Assembly (NCBI GenBank): GCA_020438845.1 | Contig: JAGQTV010000111.1 | Location: forward strand, 1-64,000 | DNA length: 64,000 nucleotides | Origin: Mycobacterium sp. | GTDB taxonomy: Bacteria > Actinomycetota > Actinomycetes > Mycobacteriales > Mycobacteriaceae | Reading direction: 5' to 3' | In this document: in pieces, positions 44,461-54,017 of the stretch | How positions within the stretch are numbered: the first letter of the stretch is position 1 | Layout of the letters: each line of letters starts with the position of its first letter | Made by a program: the position numbers and the translations under genes | Notes under the pieces: generated by a model | The model's database searches: none | Told to the model about the DNA's origin: nothing | The model's input: the letters and a program-made list of their open reading frames with translations, nothing else

Positions 44461-45414
44461 CTATTTGCCCCAGGGGGTGAGTCCGGGCAATAACCAGAAG
44501 AAGCCGATTTCGATCGCATAGATGGCGACGACGACAATGGCACCCTTGATTGAGGTCGTGACGTCCCGACCGTCGATCGGATCGATCCACCACGAGAAGG
44601 CCTTGGACACTGACGGCATCCACAATTTGGTGACAAACGCCGTCGCAACGAGTTGTCCCACCAGGGAGACCAGACCCGGCTCCAAGTGCAGATCATCGAG
44701 GAGCGGATTCAGGTACCGCAGCATGATCGTGACGGTGGGGAATAAGACGCTGACGACCAGCATGACGATCTTCCACGCCGGCGATGTTTGCGGCGTGCCG
44801 CCGACCAGACGCACGACGGCGCCGAATGGCGACCTTCCTTTGGCGGTCGAAAAATCCTCTTCTAGCAGAGCCCTGAGCTGCGGCAGCGCGTCAGCACGTT
44901 CGGGACAGGCAAACCAGGCGTTGAGTTGATCGGCCGTCTCGTAGCGAAGGACCGTCCACCAGACCTCCCGATCCACGCCGGAGGGAATCAGGGCGGCGCC
45001 TTGAAAGCCCGGGAGCTTGGCGGCGGCCTGAGCAAAAACATCGGCCTCCATATCGATGAAGGACTCGATCTGGTGCTTCTTCACCCGGTGCATGATGACG
45101 GCGGTCCCCGCGGGGGGCTTGATGCCTTCCTCGATGATCAGCGGCTTTTCTTCAACCTCGAATTCCTGTCGCTTCAGCGCGGTAAGAAACTTTTCCGTTC
45201 CCTCGGATTCGAGGAAGACCGACAACAGATCTCGGGACCGGAAGGTGATCACCACGGCCCAATCAAGGGTCTCGTGGTTGAACACTGAGAGGTTCGACGC
45301 GATGAAGCCGCGAGCAGTCGATGCGTCTTCGTCCAGATGGGCGGCAGTGGTGGCCAAAGCCCTCTTCATTCCCAGCTTGGGACGAACGAAGAAGACCGCC
45401 GTTGCCTCGCTCAT
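44461..45414 (-). CDS. ABM-domain membrane protein
   Basis: A 317-residue protein. The N-terminal ~200 residues contain two ferredoxin-like antibiotic-biosynthesis-monooxygenase (ABM) type modules (FVRPKLGMKRALATTAA, and VIMHRVKKHQIESFIDMEAD followed by AAAKLPGFQGAALI). The C-terminal ~110 residues hold three hydrophobic segments, including IVMLVVSVLFPTVTIMLRYL, and WIDPIDGRDVTTSIKG. ABM folds act in small-molecule oxidation or haem/quinone binding; the membrane-attached double form has no settled role. It is divergent from the molybdenum hydroxylase operon, and a shared regulatory gap lies between. Confidence 0.78.
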   Translation of the reverse strand: MSEATAVFFVRPKLGMKRALATTAAHLDEDASTARGFIASNLSVFNHETLDWAVVITFRSRDLLSVFLESEGTEKFLTALKRQEFEVEEKPLIIEEGIKPPAGTAVIMHRVKKHQIESFIDMEADVFAQAAAKLPGFQGAALIPSGVDREVWWTVLRYETADQLNAWFACPERADALPQLRALLEEDFSTAKGRSPFGAVVRLVGGTPQTSPAWKIVMLVVSVLFPTVTIMLRYLNPLLDDLHLEPGLVSLVGQLVATAFVTKLWMPSVSKAFSWWIDPIDGRDVTTSIKGAIVVVAIYAIEIGFFWLLPGLTPWGK

Positions 45415-45454
45415 GGTGATCTAGCCCCTCCGCTTGTTCGTTCGGGTACGAAAA

Positions 45455-45464
45455 CGGTATACCG
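45455..45464. promoter_or_regulatory. 10-base perfect palindrome in the divergent gap
   Basis: CGGTATACCG is fully self-complementary. It lies in the 162-base gap between the ABM-domain gene and the FAD subunit gene, 41 bases from one start and 113 from the other. A short palindrome may be an operator; it may equally be chance. No flanking symmetry extends it. Confidence 0.25.
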
Positions 45465-45576
45465 CAACACCAGACAATGTCCGGATACTCAAATGCCTTG
45501 TTCAGGTGGAATTAGGATTGCTTCTGTCCCGCCGGAAGCCCGGCATGGTCACAACCTTGGTTGATAGATTGCCGGA

Positions 45577-46395
45577 ATGGATCAAAACACGATCGAGGAA
45601 TTGGTGGTGCCAGATCCGGCGGCGCCCGGCACTGGTTGGCGGGAGGGCGACGCTTGGCTGGCAGGAGGAACCTTCCTGCACTCCCTGCCACTGCCGCACC
45701 TGAGACGTTTTGTCGATTTGTCGCGCATGGAATGGCCGGCCATTCACATCGTTGAGGACGGCCTGGAGATTGGTCCGACGTGCACGGTGAAACAACTGCT
45801 GGATTTCCAGCCGCCACCGGAATGGGCAGCGGGGGGATTTCTCCACGATTGCGTTCACGCATTCCTCGCCGGCTTCAAGGTGTGGAATACCGCAACAGTG
45901 CTGGGAAATATCTGCACCTCCATCCCGGCTGGTCCGATGACAACGATGGCCTGTGCGTTGGAAGCGGAATACACGCTCTGGGCGACTGATGGCTCCGTCC
46001 GTGTCGTACCCGCTATCGAGTTCGTTACCGGAAACAATCAAAATATTCTGGCCCCTGGGGAACTCCTGCGAAAGGTGAATATCTCCGGTGCAGCGCTGAA
46101 CCGCCGCTACGCGTTGCGTCGATTCGCGCTGACGCAGGCCGGTCGATCCAGCATCTTCCTGGTCGGAACCCTTGACCCGACCGGCGAAGTCCTGATCACC
46201 GTGTCCGCGGCGACCAAATTCCCGGTCCATGTCAGGTTCCCGGCGCCACCGAGCGCCCAAGAGGTTGTCGATGAACTGGATGCCCAGGTTCCCGACGACT
46301 TGTATTTCGACGACCCGAACGGCCGTCCCGATCATCGAAAACACATGACCTACATCTTCGCTGAACAAATTCGTGCCGAACTGGCCGCGGACTAA
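45577..46395 (+). CDS. molybdenum hydroxylase FAD-binding subunit
   Basis: A 272-residue medium-type subunit of the xanthine dehydrogenase/CO dehydrogenase superfamily. The FAD-binding motifs are recognisable: AWLAGGTFLHSLPLP near residue 30 and TATVLGNICTSIPAGPM near residue 110. It passes electrons from the molybdenum site, through the iron-sulfur clusters, to an acceptor. It precedes the catalytic chain by 12 bases. The chain is a little shorter than many homologues (about 285-300). The substrate class is not set by sequence. Confidence 0.88.
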   Translation: MDQNTIEELVVPDPAAPGTGWREGDAWLAGGTFLHSLPLPHLRRFVDLSRMEWPAIHIVEDGLEIGPTCTVKQLLDFQPPPEWAAGGFLHDCVHAFLAGFKVWNTATVLGNICTSIPAGPMTTMACALEAEYTLWATDGSVRVVPAIEFVTGNNQNILAPGELLRKVNISGAALNRRYALRRFALTQAGRSSIFLVGTLDPTGEVLITVSAATKFPVHVRFPAPPSAQEVVDELDAQVPDDLYFDDPNGRPDHRKHMTYIFAEQIRAELAAD

Positions 46396-46407
46396 CAAGG
46401 AGTTCTG

Positions 46408-49149
46408 ATGGGAATTACCGTCAACGGCCGCGAGTTCAGCAGTGAGCCCAATCCCGGGCAGTGCCTGCGGACGTATTTGCGCGACTTGGGCCATTTCGGC
46501 GTCAAGAAGGGCTGCGACATGGGCGACTGCGGCGCCTGCACCGTCTACATCGACGGGGTTCCCGTGCACAGCTGCATCACCCCGGCTTCGCGCGGCCAGG
46601 ATCATGAGGTCACGACCATCGAGGGAATGGCAGACGGCGACACCCTGCACCCCATGCAGCAACAGTTCATGGACGCCCCGGGGTTCCAATGTGGTTTCTG
46701 CACAGCGGGGATGATCATGACTGCCGCGGCCATGACCACCGAACAGAAGGAAGACCTCGATCACAGCCTGCGTGGCTCGCTGTGCAGGTGCACCGGCTAT
46801 CGGCAAATCGATGACGCGATCCGCGGTGTCTGTAACGTCCAGCGGCAGTGTGATATTGGCGCGGGTCAAGGCGTCGGCTCGAGTCCGGGGCCGTTGGCCG
46901 GTCGTGCCATTGTGACCGGGGCCGAAGAGTACACAATGGATACGATCGTCGAGGGGCTGTTGCACCTGAAAGTCGTACGGTCCCCGCACGCGCATGCGGT
47001 AGCCACGAACATCGATACTTCGGCCGCCAAGGCCGTTCCGGGGGTGGTGGCCGTCTATACGTGGAAAGACGCCCCAGATAAGTACTTCACCACCGCAATT
47101 CACGAGGACCACCTCGTCGACCCCAAAGATACGCGGGTGCTGGATCAGGTCGCCCGATTCAAGGGTCAGGCAATGGTTGCCGTCGTCGCCGAAACGATCG
47201 CGGCCGCTGAAGCAGGTTGCCGGGCAGTCGTAATCGACTGGGAGGTCAGGCCCGCCGTCATGACGGCGGCCGAAGCGATCGCCCCCGGCGCGCCTGCTCT
47301 GCACGAGGGGAATCCCGACGCCTTCATACGTCAGCCCGAGCGAAATATTCTGCTCAACCTCGAAGTGGGCCGCGGCGACATGGAAGCCGGGTTCGCCCAA
47401 GCGGACGTGATTCACGAAGCCACCTATCAGACCCCACGCGCGGCCCACGCTCACCTGGAGACGCACGGCAGCATCACCTGGATCGACGAGGACGGCGTGC
47501 TGAATGTGCGGACCAGTACGCAATCGCCGTTCATCGCACGTCAGAAACTGGGATTCCTCTTCGACATTCAGGACAACGATCTGCGGATCTTCGCCAAGCG
47601 GCTTGGCGGGGCTTTCGGCGGCAAGCAGGAAGCCTTGAGCGAACCGCTCTGCTGCCTGGCAACCCTCGATCTGAACAGACCGGTGCAGTGGGAATTCACC
47701 CGCGAGGAAGAGTTCATCGGGGGTGCCACTCGCCACCCGATGACCATCACGGTCAAGCTCGGGGCGAAAGCCGACGGCACTTTGACCGCGATGCAGATGG
47801 ACGTCCTCGGTGACACCGGAGCCTACGGCAATCACGGCGGTGAAGTACTGGGCTGCTCTCTGATCGCGATGAACTGGTATCGCTGCATCAACAAGCTTTA
47901 CCAGGGAAAAATGGTCTATACGAACAACGTTCCAGCCGGCGGATTCCGAGGCTACGGATCGGCCCAGCCCACCTTCGCGATGGAACAGGCCATTGATGAG
48001 CTCGCGCGCAAGCTGAACATCGACCCAATGGACATGCGGCGGAAGAACGCCATCCGGCCCGGCGACAACCTGTCGGTGGGGGACGAGCCCGAGGAACTCC
48101 AGCTGCGCAGCTATGGCTTGCCGGAATGCATGGACAAAGTTGAACAAGCACTGGCGCGGGGCAACGGCGTGACGCCGCCGACCGGACCGGAGTGGGCGGT
48201 CGGCGAGGGCGTTGCCATCGGAATGGCGGACACGACCCCGCCGACCGAGCACCGTTCGGGTGCGAAACTCCGGGTCAAGTCCGACGGCACCTACGAAATA
48301 TCGGTGGGCACTGTCGAAATGGGTAACGGAACCGTCACGGCCCACGTGCAGATGGCGGCAACCGTCTTGAACACCACCATGGACAAAATCAGTATCGTCC
48401 ACGCCGATACGTCTCGGAATATGTGGGACACCGGCGCATTCGCCAGCCAGGGGCTTTACGTCAGTGGCAAGGCGGTCATGTTGGCCGCCCGAGGCTTGCG
48501 GGACTACATGTTGACCTACGCCAGCGTCAAGTACGGCGTACCCAAGGACGTGTGCGTCCTCGACCATGACGTCGTTCGAGTCGGGGCGGAGTCGGTACCG
48601 ATCGAAGCACTCGCAGCCCAAGCCAAAGCCGATGGTCAGGAACTGCATTACGCCCAGCGCGCCTATGGTTCGCCGATCAGTGCCGGCTGGAACGTCCACG
48701 GTGTGCGGTTAGCGGTGAATCAGATCACCGGCGAAATACGCATCCTGCAGGATGTCCACGCCGTTGACGCCGGCACCGTCATAAACCCCATGCAGTTGCG
48801 GGGGCAAATGGAGGGCGGTGTGATGCAGGGGATCGGCTGGGCGCTCACCGAATGGTTCCAGCAGGACGCAGAGGGTGGCGTCGAGAACGCGAACCTACGG
48901 ATGTATCGGATGCCCAATTTCGCCGACGCGCCGCGTGTCGAGGTGTATTTCGCCGACGTCGACGTGTCGGGCGAAGCTGGCCCCTTCGGTGCGAAAGGCA
49001 TGGCGGAGTCCCCGATCAACCCCGTTGCCCCGGCGATCGCCAACGCGATTGCCGACGCCACCGGAGTGCGTTTCCGGGAGCTTCCCTTCACGCCACCGCT
49101 CATCTACAAGGCCTTAAACGAGCAGTTCAACAAAGTCGCCGCGGGGTAG
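46408..49149 (+). CDS. fused 2Fe-2S / molybdopterin hydroxylase (small and large subunits in one chain)
   Basis: A 913-residue catalytic chain. Residues 1-150 are the iron-sulfur part: Cys36, 41, 44 and 56 for the plant-type cluster and Cys95, 98, 126 and 128 for the second. The remainder is the molybdopterin part with LGGAFGGKQEALSEP and VPAGGFRGYGSAQPTFAMEQ; the active-site Glu is E867 in GAKGMAESPINP. In most three-subunit hydroxylases the iron-sulfur part is a separate gene, so this is a fusion. AAGGAG precedes the ATG. It would hydroxylate an aldehyde or N-heterocycle; the substrate is unknown. Confidence 0.9.
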   Translation: MGITVNGREFSSEPNPGQCLRTYLRDLGHFGVKKGCDMGDCGACTVYIDGVPVHSCITPASRGQDHEVTTIEGMADGDTLHPMQQQFMDAPGFQCGFCTAGMIMTAAAMTTEQKEDLDHSLRGSLCRCTGYRQIDDAIRGVCNVQRQCDIGAGQGVGSSPGPLAGRAIVTGAEEYTMDTIVEGLLHLKVVRSPHAHAVATNIDTSAAKAVPGVVAVYTWKDAPDKYFTTAIHEDHLVDPKDTRVLDQVARFKGQAMVAVVAETIAAAEAGCRAVVIDWEVRPAVMTAAEAIAPGAPALHEGNPDAFIRQPERNILLNLEVGRGDMEAGFAQADVIHEATYQTPRAAHAHLETHGSITWIDEDGVLNVRTSTQSPFIARQKLGFLFDIQDNDLRIFAKRLGGAFGGKQEALSEPLCCLATLDLNRPVQWEFTREEEFIGGATRHPMTITVKLGAKADGTLTAMQMDVLGDTGAYGNHGGEVLGCSLIAMNWYRCINKLYQGKMVYTNNVPAGGFRGYGSAQPTFAMEQAIDELARKLNIDPMDMRRKNAIRPGDNLSVGDEPEELQLRSYGLPECMDKVEQALARGNGVTPPTGPEWAVGEGVAIGMADTTPPTEHRSGAKLRVKSDGTYEISVGTVEMGNGTVTAHVQMAATVLNTTMDKISIVHADTSRNMWDTGAFASQGLYVSGKAVMLAARGLRDYMLTYASVKYGVPKDVCVLDHDVVRVGAESVPIEALAAQAKADGQELHYAQRAYGSPISAGWNVHGVRLAVNQITGEIRILQDVHAVDAGTVINPMQLRGQMEGGVMQGIGWALTEWFQQDAEGGVENANLRMYRMPNFADAPRVEVYFADVDVSGEAGPFGAKGMAESPINPVAPAIANAIADATGVRFRELPFTPPLIYKALNEQFNKVAAG

Positions 49150-49181
49150 GGCCCGGTTTCGGACCAGGTTTAGCGGCTGCG

Positions 49182-50915
49182 TCAGCCGCCGTAGGTGAAG
49201 CAACCGTTCATCATCGTCATGTCGACCGGCGTGGCGGCTATTTGGTGCGGTTCCACCTCGAAGAGATTCTGCCTGAGAACAACCAAGTCGGCCCGCTTGC
49301 CGGGCTCGATCGAACCCACCAGGTGATCGAGGCGCAGTTGCCGAGCCGGCCCCAGGGTGGCGGCCTCCAGCGCCTGGGCCAGATCCAGTCGTTCGTCGGC
49401 GGGCTCCAGAACGGGCATGTCGGGCTGGCCGACTGACTGCCGGGTCACCGCGGTCTCGATCGCATCGAGCGGCTTGTAGGTGGAAAACCAACTTGCAGCA
49501 GGCCAGTCGGTGCCGAACGAGATCGTGGCCCCGCCGTCCAGAACCGTGCGCGGCCGGTAGATGGTCCGGTACCGGTCTGGTCCGCAGCGGGTCAGCGTGA
49601 TGCCGGTGTTGCCTGCGTCGGCAGCCATCCAGTTGGAGGAGAACTGGCCGATGACCCCCAACTGGCCAAGCCGCGGCAGATCGGTGTCGTCGACCAGTTC
49701 AAGGTGGGCGATGGTGTGGCGCCGGTCTCGTGGCGGGTTGGCGGCGATCGCAGCCGCGATGGCATCGAGGGCGATCCGTGTGGTCCGGTCCCCAATCGCA
49801 TGCACATGCAGGTCTAAGCCCGCGGCATCCGCCTCGGCGACGAGGCGGTGCCATTGCTCCTCGGAGAACGGCGACTGACCGACCGAGTCGGGCAGGTCGG
49901 CATAAGGCTCCAGCAGATACCCGGTGTGGCCTTCAAGCGTCCCGTCCCCGACTATTTTCAGCACCCCGCCGGTGACGAGTTCGGTGCCCAGCCGGTCGCG
50001 CAACGCGCGCACCCGATCCACCGCATCCTCGATCGGCGGCTCCTTGACGAGGTGGGAGACCACTACCCTGAACGGCAGAAGTCCGCTGGCCTCGAGTTCG
50101 GTGTAGACGTCAGCCAACCCGTCGGGATCATCCCCCACGGGAGGCATGCCGGCATCGAACATCGCAGTGATCCCGGCCGCAGCGGCCTTGGGCGCCCACG
50201 TGCTGAAGAGCTCGGCGAGCAACTCCCGGGTAAGCGGCTCGACCGCGCCCAGGACTCGGATCATCGCCGGCGCCTCCAGCACGAAGCCGTTCGGTTCGCC
50301 GTCGGACCCTCTGCCGAAGGAACTGAATCCCGGCACCGGGTCCGGGGTGTCGCGGGTGATACCGGCTTGTTCCAGGGTTGCGGAGTTCACCCACATGCTG
50401 TGGGCGTCGATCGCCACCAGCAACACTGGGCGATCCGGCAGGATCGCATCCAGATCGTCCCGTTGGGGCCCGGCGGGGCCGACCATGTCCATCCGCCAAC
50501 CGAATCCGCGAACCGGCCCTTGAGGGTTCGCCTTTGCGTAGGCGGCGACCGCCGCGAGGACATCGGCCTTGGTGGGAAGTTGCAGATCGACGCCGGAGGT
50601 GAAGAAGCCGCCGAGCAACGGGTGGATGTGGCCCTCGATGAAGCCGGGCAACAGCATCCGGCCGTCGAGTTCGACAATGTTGGCATCCGGCCCTGCGGCC
50701 TCGGTCGCCTCCGCGTCGGAACCGACAGCGATGATCGTTTTTCCGCTCACCGCGACCGCCGACGCCCACGGGCGGTTGGAATCCAGGGTGTAGACGGCCC
50801 CGCCACGGAAGACCGTCGCGGTATCGGGTTGCCGCAGAGCATTTCTGGCCGCCGGCGCTATGCCGGATTGCCGATCCGGATCGGTCTTGGGGTCGAGGTC
50901 GCAGTTAATGCACAT
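49182..50915 (-). CDS. amidohydrolase (YtcJ-like)
   Basis: A 577-residue metal-dependent hydrolase. The HxH metal motif is LPGFIEGHIHPLLGG, followed by DLHVHAIGDRTTR and TIAHLELVDD; a late aspartate occurs in TISFGTDWPAASWF. The N-terminus carries CxxC (MCINCDLDP), which is unusual for the family and may bind a metal. GKRADLVVLRQNLF is the usual C-terminal block. A paralogue lies at 929-2521. It converges on the molybdenum hydroxylase and could act on an amide product of the same pathway, but that is inference. Confidence 0.85.
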   Translation of the reverse strand: MCINCDLDPKTDPDRQSGIAPAARNALRQPDTATVFRGGAVYTLDSNRPWASAVAVSGKTIIAVGSDAEATEAAGPDANIVELDGRMLLPGFIEGHIHPLLGGFFTSGVDLQLPTKADVLAAVAAYAKANPQGPVRGFGWRMDMVGPAGPQRDDLDAILPDRPVLLVAIDAHSMWVNSATLEQAGITRDTPDPVPGFSSFGRGSDGEPNGFVLEAPAMIRVLGAVEPLTRELLAELFSTWAPKAAAAGITAMFDAGMPPVGDDPDGLADVYTELEASGLLPFRVVVSHLVKEPPIEDAVDRVRALRDRLGTELVTGGVLKIVGDGTLEGHTGYLLEPYADLPDSVGQSPFSEEQWHRLVAEADAAGLDLHVHAIGDRTTRIALDAIAAAIAANPPRDRRHTIAHLELVDDTDLPRLGQLGVIGQFSSNWMAADAGNTGITLTRCGPDRYRTIYRPRTVLDGGATISFGTDWPAASWFSTYKPLDAIETAVTRQSVGQPDMPVLEPADERLDLAQALEAATLGPARQLRLDHLVGSIEPGKRADLVVLRQNLFEVEPHQIAATPVDMTMMNGCFTYGG

Positions 50916-50994
50916 AGCCGTCCCCGTTACGTCTCGCCACGAGGTGTAACGCTAGCCGACGACGCACCTAGTTTCTGGCGATCGGCAGGGGACG

Positions 50995-52359
50995 CTAGCG
51001 AGATCGTAGTGCGACGAACCGTTGCAACTTGCCGCTTCCCTCGTGGCGGGGGATTCGATCGACTACCCGCACCGTGATCGTCGGATCGCCCAGACCATGC
51101 TGCCTGGCGGCGGCCACCAGACTGGATCCCAACCCCGCCACATCAGGATCGCCGACGGCCAGGACGTCCGCACCGTTAGTGGTCTGAAGGACTTGGTACT
51201 CCGAGACATGCGGGTCGGACCCCAGTACGTGGCGGAACATGCTGGCGGGCAACGTGGTCGACCCGTAGGAGAAGTCGTCGTCGCGGCGGCCGCGGATATC
51301 GGCGACGCGCCGAAACGCGCTGCCGCAGGGACATTCGCCCGGCAGCCAATCCACCTGATCGCCGAGGTCGTATCGGATGAACGGGAAGGCCAGGTTGGCC
51401 AGCCCGGTGGCCAATGTCCGCGCTGCGGGCTCGTCGGGGGCGACCGGAAGACCGTCGCCGTCCACCCGCTCGAGGATGACTTCGTCCTCGCAGACATGCA
51501 ATCCCTCGCCCTGGCCGCATCCAACTGCCTGCACGCCGATCTCGGTGGAACCCCAGAGGTTGTGAATCGGTGCGTGCCAGGCTTCTTCGATTGCTGTGCG
51601 ATCGTCGTCAAGCAGCGGTTCGGAGTTCGTGCTCACCCGAATTGGGTGAATATCGCAGGTGCCCGCCAGCGACGCGCGGGCGAGTTGACCGACGACCGAG
51701 GCGTAGCCGACGAGATGGGTGGGTCTCGCGGCCTCGACTGCTGTACGCACATCGTCGAACGCGTCGCCAGCCGGGATGACGACGGTCTGCATGCCCTCGA
51801 CCGTCGGGATGTCGAACAACGGCGTGCTGGCGTGCGGCGGCATGCCCGCGGCCAATACGGCCAACCGAGTCGGCCCCGGGGCGCGACCCCGTTCGGTCAG
51901 CGCCTGCGTCCGCCAGGCCAGGCACGCAGCAGAGATGAAGAACTGCCAGTCCCACACGTACACGCCGCGGACTCCACTGGATCCACCTGAGCTGAACACC
52001 TGAAAGCCGCCGGGAGAGTACGAATACCGTTGCTGCGAAGCAAGAATGGTCTCGACGTCGTCGCGGTGCAACCCGGGAATGGTGACGATGGAATCCCAGT
52101 TCTCCTGGGCCTGGGCCTTCGTCATCGACGGCAGTGCGCCAAGGTCGGCGACGCTTACGCCCGAAAGGTTGAGGTCGGCCAGCCGGCGGGCATGAAACGG
52201 TGATCGTTGGGCCGCATAGACCAGCAGGGCGCGCAACCGACGATCGCGATAATTCTCGATGCGTTCCCGGGGCCATGCCAAACGCCCGATGTGGTCAGCC
52301 AATCCGGCCTGGACGGACTCGACGTGGGCATGCCGCAACGGGTCATAGGCGGTTCTCAT
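50995..52359 (-). CDS. phenylacetate-CoA ligase / CapK-like adenylating enzyme
   Basis: A 454-residue member of the ANL-fold PaaK/CapK family. The family core includes FQVFSSGGSSGVRGVYVWDW (nucleotide-binding glycine loop), IHNLWGSTEIGVQAVGC and VADIRGRRDDDFSYG. Many CapK-type relatives are not true CoA ligases and may simply adenylate a carboxylate. It could activate an aromatic acid in the nearby catabolic region. It is on the same strand as the amidohydrolase but 79 bases upstream of it, so co-transcription is possible. Confidence 0.8.
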   Translation of the reverse strand: MRTAYDPLRHAHVESVQAGLADHIGRLAWPRERIENYRDRRLRALLVYAAQRSPFHARRLADLNLSGVSVADLGALPSMTKAQAQENWDSIVTIPGLHRDDVETILASQQRYSYSPGGFQVFSSGGSSGVRGVYVWDWQFFISAACLAWRTQALTERGRAPGPTRLAVLAAGMPPHASTPLFDIPTVEGMQTVVIPAGDAFDDVRTAVEAARPTHLVGYASVVGQLARASLAGTCDIHPIRVSTNSEPLLDDDRTAIEEAWHAPIHNLWGSTEIGVQAVGCGQGEGLHVCEDEVILERVDGDGLPVAPDEPAARTLATGLANLAFPFIRYDLGDQVDWLPGECPCGSAFRRVADIRGRRDDDFSYGSTTLPASMFRHVLGSDPHVSEYQVLQTTNGADVLAVGDPDVAGLGSSLVAAARQHGLGDPTITVRVVDRIPRHEGSGKLQRFVALRSR

Positions 52360-52471
52360 GAGGTCACTTTAGGTTCCGCATAACGGCCACAGGGACACAG
52401 GCGCTTCAACGGATTTCCGACGTTTTCGAGTAGTCGGCAACACGCGCACCCCTGCTTGGCACTGCGCAGGG

Positions 52472-53743
52472 TCAGGAACTCGGCGGCAGTCCATCGGTGA
52501 TGAAGATATCGCCGCGGGGTAGCTTGGCCACCTGATCGGCGGGCAGGTCAAGGTTAGTCATTAGGACGTCGGCCGGCTGACCTGCGATCCACTCGGCTAG
52601 ATCGATCTTCTGGAATGTTCCGGAATTGAGGCCCAGGAGGATGCGACCGGTCTCCGGGCCGATGTTTTCGATCGAATGGCCGTAGCCCTGAGGGATATAC
52701 CCGACGTCTCCAGGATTGAGGACCTCCTCGCGGTAGCGGCCCTTGGCTCCGAACAGAGTCACGCGATATTGGCCGCCGATGACGTACTGCCACTCAGATG
52801 CATTGGGGTGCCAGTGCAGGGTCCGGATGGCTCCTGCGTCGAGCTCGAACACCAAGCCGGTCATGGTGCGCGAGATCGGGAAGCGCGATGAGTCCACGAG
52901 CCACTCGCGGCCGCCGGGAAACTCCATGGGCTGCTGTGACATAAGCGGGAACTTATGGGTGAGGGTTGTGGTGTTGGGCCCGCTGACTGGTGCGGCACTC
53001 GGTTCGGGTGGGATCACACCCTTGGCGAAGTACACCTCGCCCTTGGGGAGCCCGCGCAGCACGTCCTCATCGACTCGAAGGCTCTTGGCCAGGGTCTCGA
53101 CGGGCACCTGGGCCATCCAGTCGGTGATGCTGAAAGTGCCGAACTCGCTGAAGTAGCCGTTGTCGAAGATGAGGATGAAATGGCAGGGCTCGCTGCCCAA
53201 AGTCTCTAGCTGGTGGCCGTGGCCGCGGGGAAAGTACCAGACGTCGCCCGGCCCGAAGTCGGACGTTTCCGAACGGCCGGCCGGATCGACCAGCGTGGTG
53301 CGCACCCGGCCACTGACGACAAAGGCCCACTCGGCGGCATCAGCATGCCAGTGCAGCTCGCGCATGATTCCCGGTTGGAGCTTCATGGAGACGCCGGCTA
53401 GGCCTGTCGAGATCGGGAAGTTGGAGACATTGGCCTCTCTGCCGTAGGAGCCGTCCTCCTCCTTGCCCGCGGACTTCTCAAGTTCGAACTTGAATGCGGG
53501 CAACTCCGCCTGAGCGAGGATCGCCTGCGGCACGTTGTTGAAGTAGCTGGTATCGCCGCCGGGGCGGTCTTCGATGATGGGGAACACGCAAGGACATTTA
53601 CCAGGCGTAGTAGGTTCCGCGAGGGCATAGTGGATATCGCATCGGTGCGGCTTTTCCAGGAAGGCCGTCGGTCCGACTGGCCAGGGCTCCGGACGCCTCG
53701 TTGTCGATGCCGCGACCGGCGCTGAACAATCACTCGACATCAT
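52472..53743 (-). CDS. bicupin oxalate decarboxylase-like protein
   Basis: A 423-residue bicupin. Cupin 1 has MRELHWHADAAEWAFVVSG and RGHGHQLE; cupin 2 has IRTLHWHPNASEWQYVIGG and QGYGHSIEN. Both retain the His-rich metal (manganese) site. In B. subtilis OxdC the mobile lid is SENST, carrying the proton-donor Glu; here the matching stretch is SEFGT (in GYFSEFGTFSITDW), so the Glu is kept but its neighbours change. It would convert oxalate to formate and CO2, though another acid or oxidase activity is possible. GGAGG lies near the start; ATG at 53740 is as likely as 53743. No signal peptide. Confidence 0.85.
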   Translation of the reverse strand: MMSSDCSAPVAASTTRRPEPWPVGPTAFLEKPHRCDIHYALAEPTTPGKCPCVFPIIEDRPGGDTSYFNNVPQAILAQAELPAFKFELEKSAGKEEDGSYGREANVSNFPISTGLAGVSMKLQPGIMRELHWHADAAEWAFVVSGRVRTTLVDPAGRSETSDFGPGDVWYFPRGHGHQLETLGSEPCHFILIFDNGYFSEFGTFSITDWMAQVPVETLAKSLRVDEDVLRGLPKGEVYFAKGVIPPEPSAAPVSGPNTTTLTHKFPLMSQQPMEFPGGREWLVDSSRFPISRTMTGLVFELDAGAIRTLHWHPNASEWQYVIGGQYRVTLFGAKGRYREEVLNPGDVGYIPQGYGHSIENIGPETGRILLGLNSGTFQKIDLAEWIAGQPADVLMTNLDLPADQVAKLPRGDIFITDGLPPSS

Positions 53744-54017
53744 CGCCTCCTGCCTTCAGCAAGTCCTGGTTATCTGACGGATGCCACTGTAAGACAACAA
53801 CTCTGCACCCCGAAGTGACGGCACCCGGACTGGTATCCGGAAGGCCGAGCTCATGGCTTTATTCACCGACCAGTGTTTTGCTGCGTTGTCTGATAGGCCG
53901 CGAAAAAGCGGCGCGCTCGAGATATACTGTGGACCATTCCGGGAGCGGCGTTCAGGCTTCGTACTGAGCCGGCCCAGGCGAACGGGCGTTGCTGAATTGC
54001 TGGCGAGGGGGTTTGCC

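Noticed and set aside
44185..44493. 102-codon plus-strand frame in the 44127-44460 gap
   Set aside because: No homology seen, no ribosome site, and it runs into the ABM gene on the other strand.
45502..48699. 1065-codon minus-strand open frame opposite the molybdenum hydroxylase
   Set aside because: It is the mirror of two well-supported genes with cofactor motifs; GC-rich codon use leaves the antisense frame free of stops.
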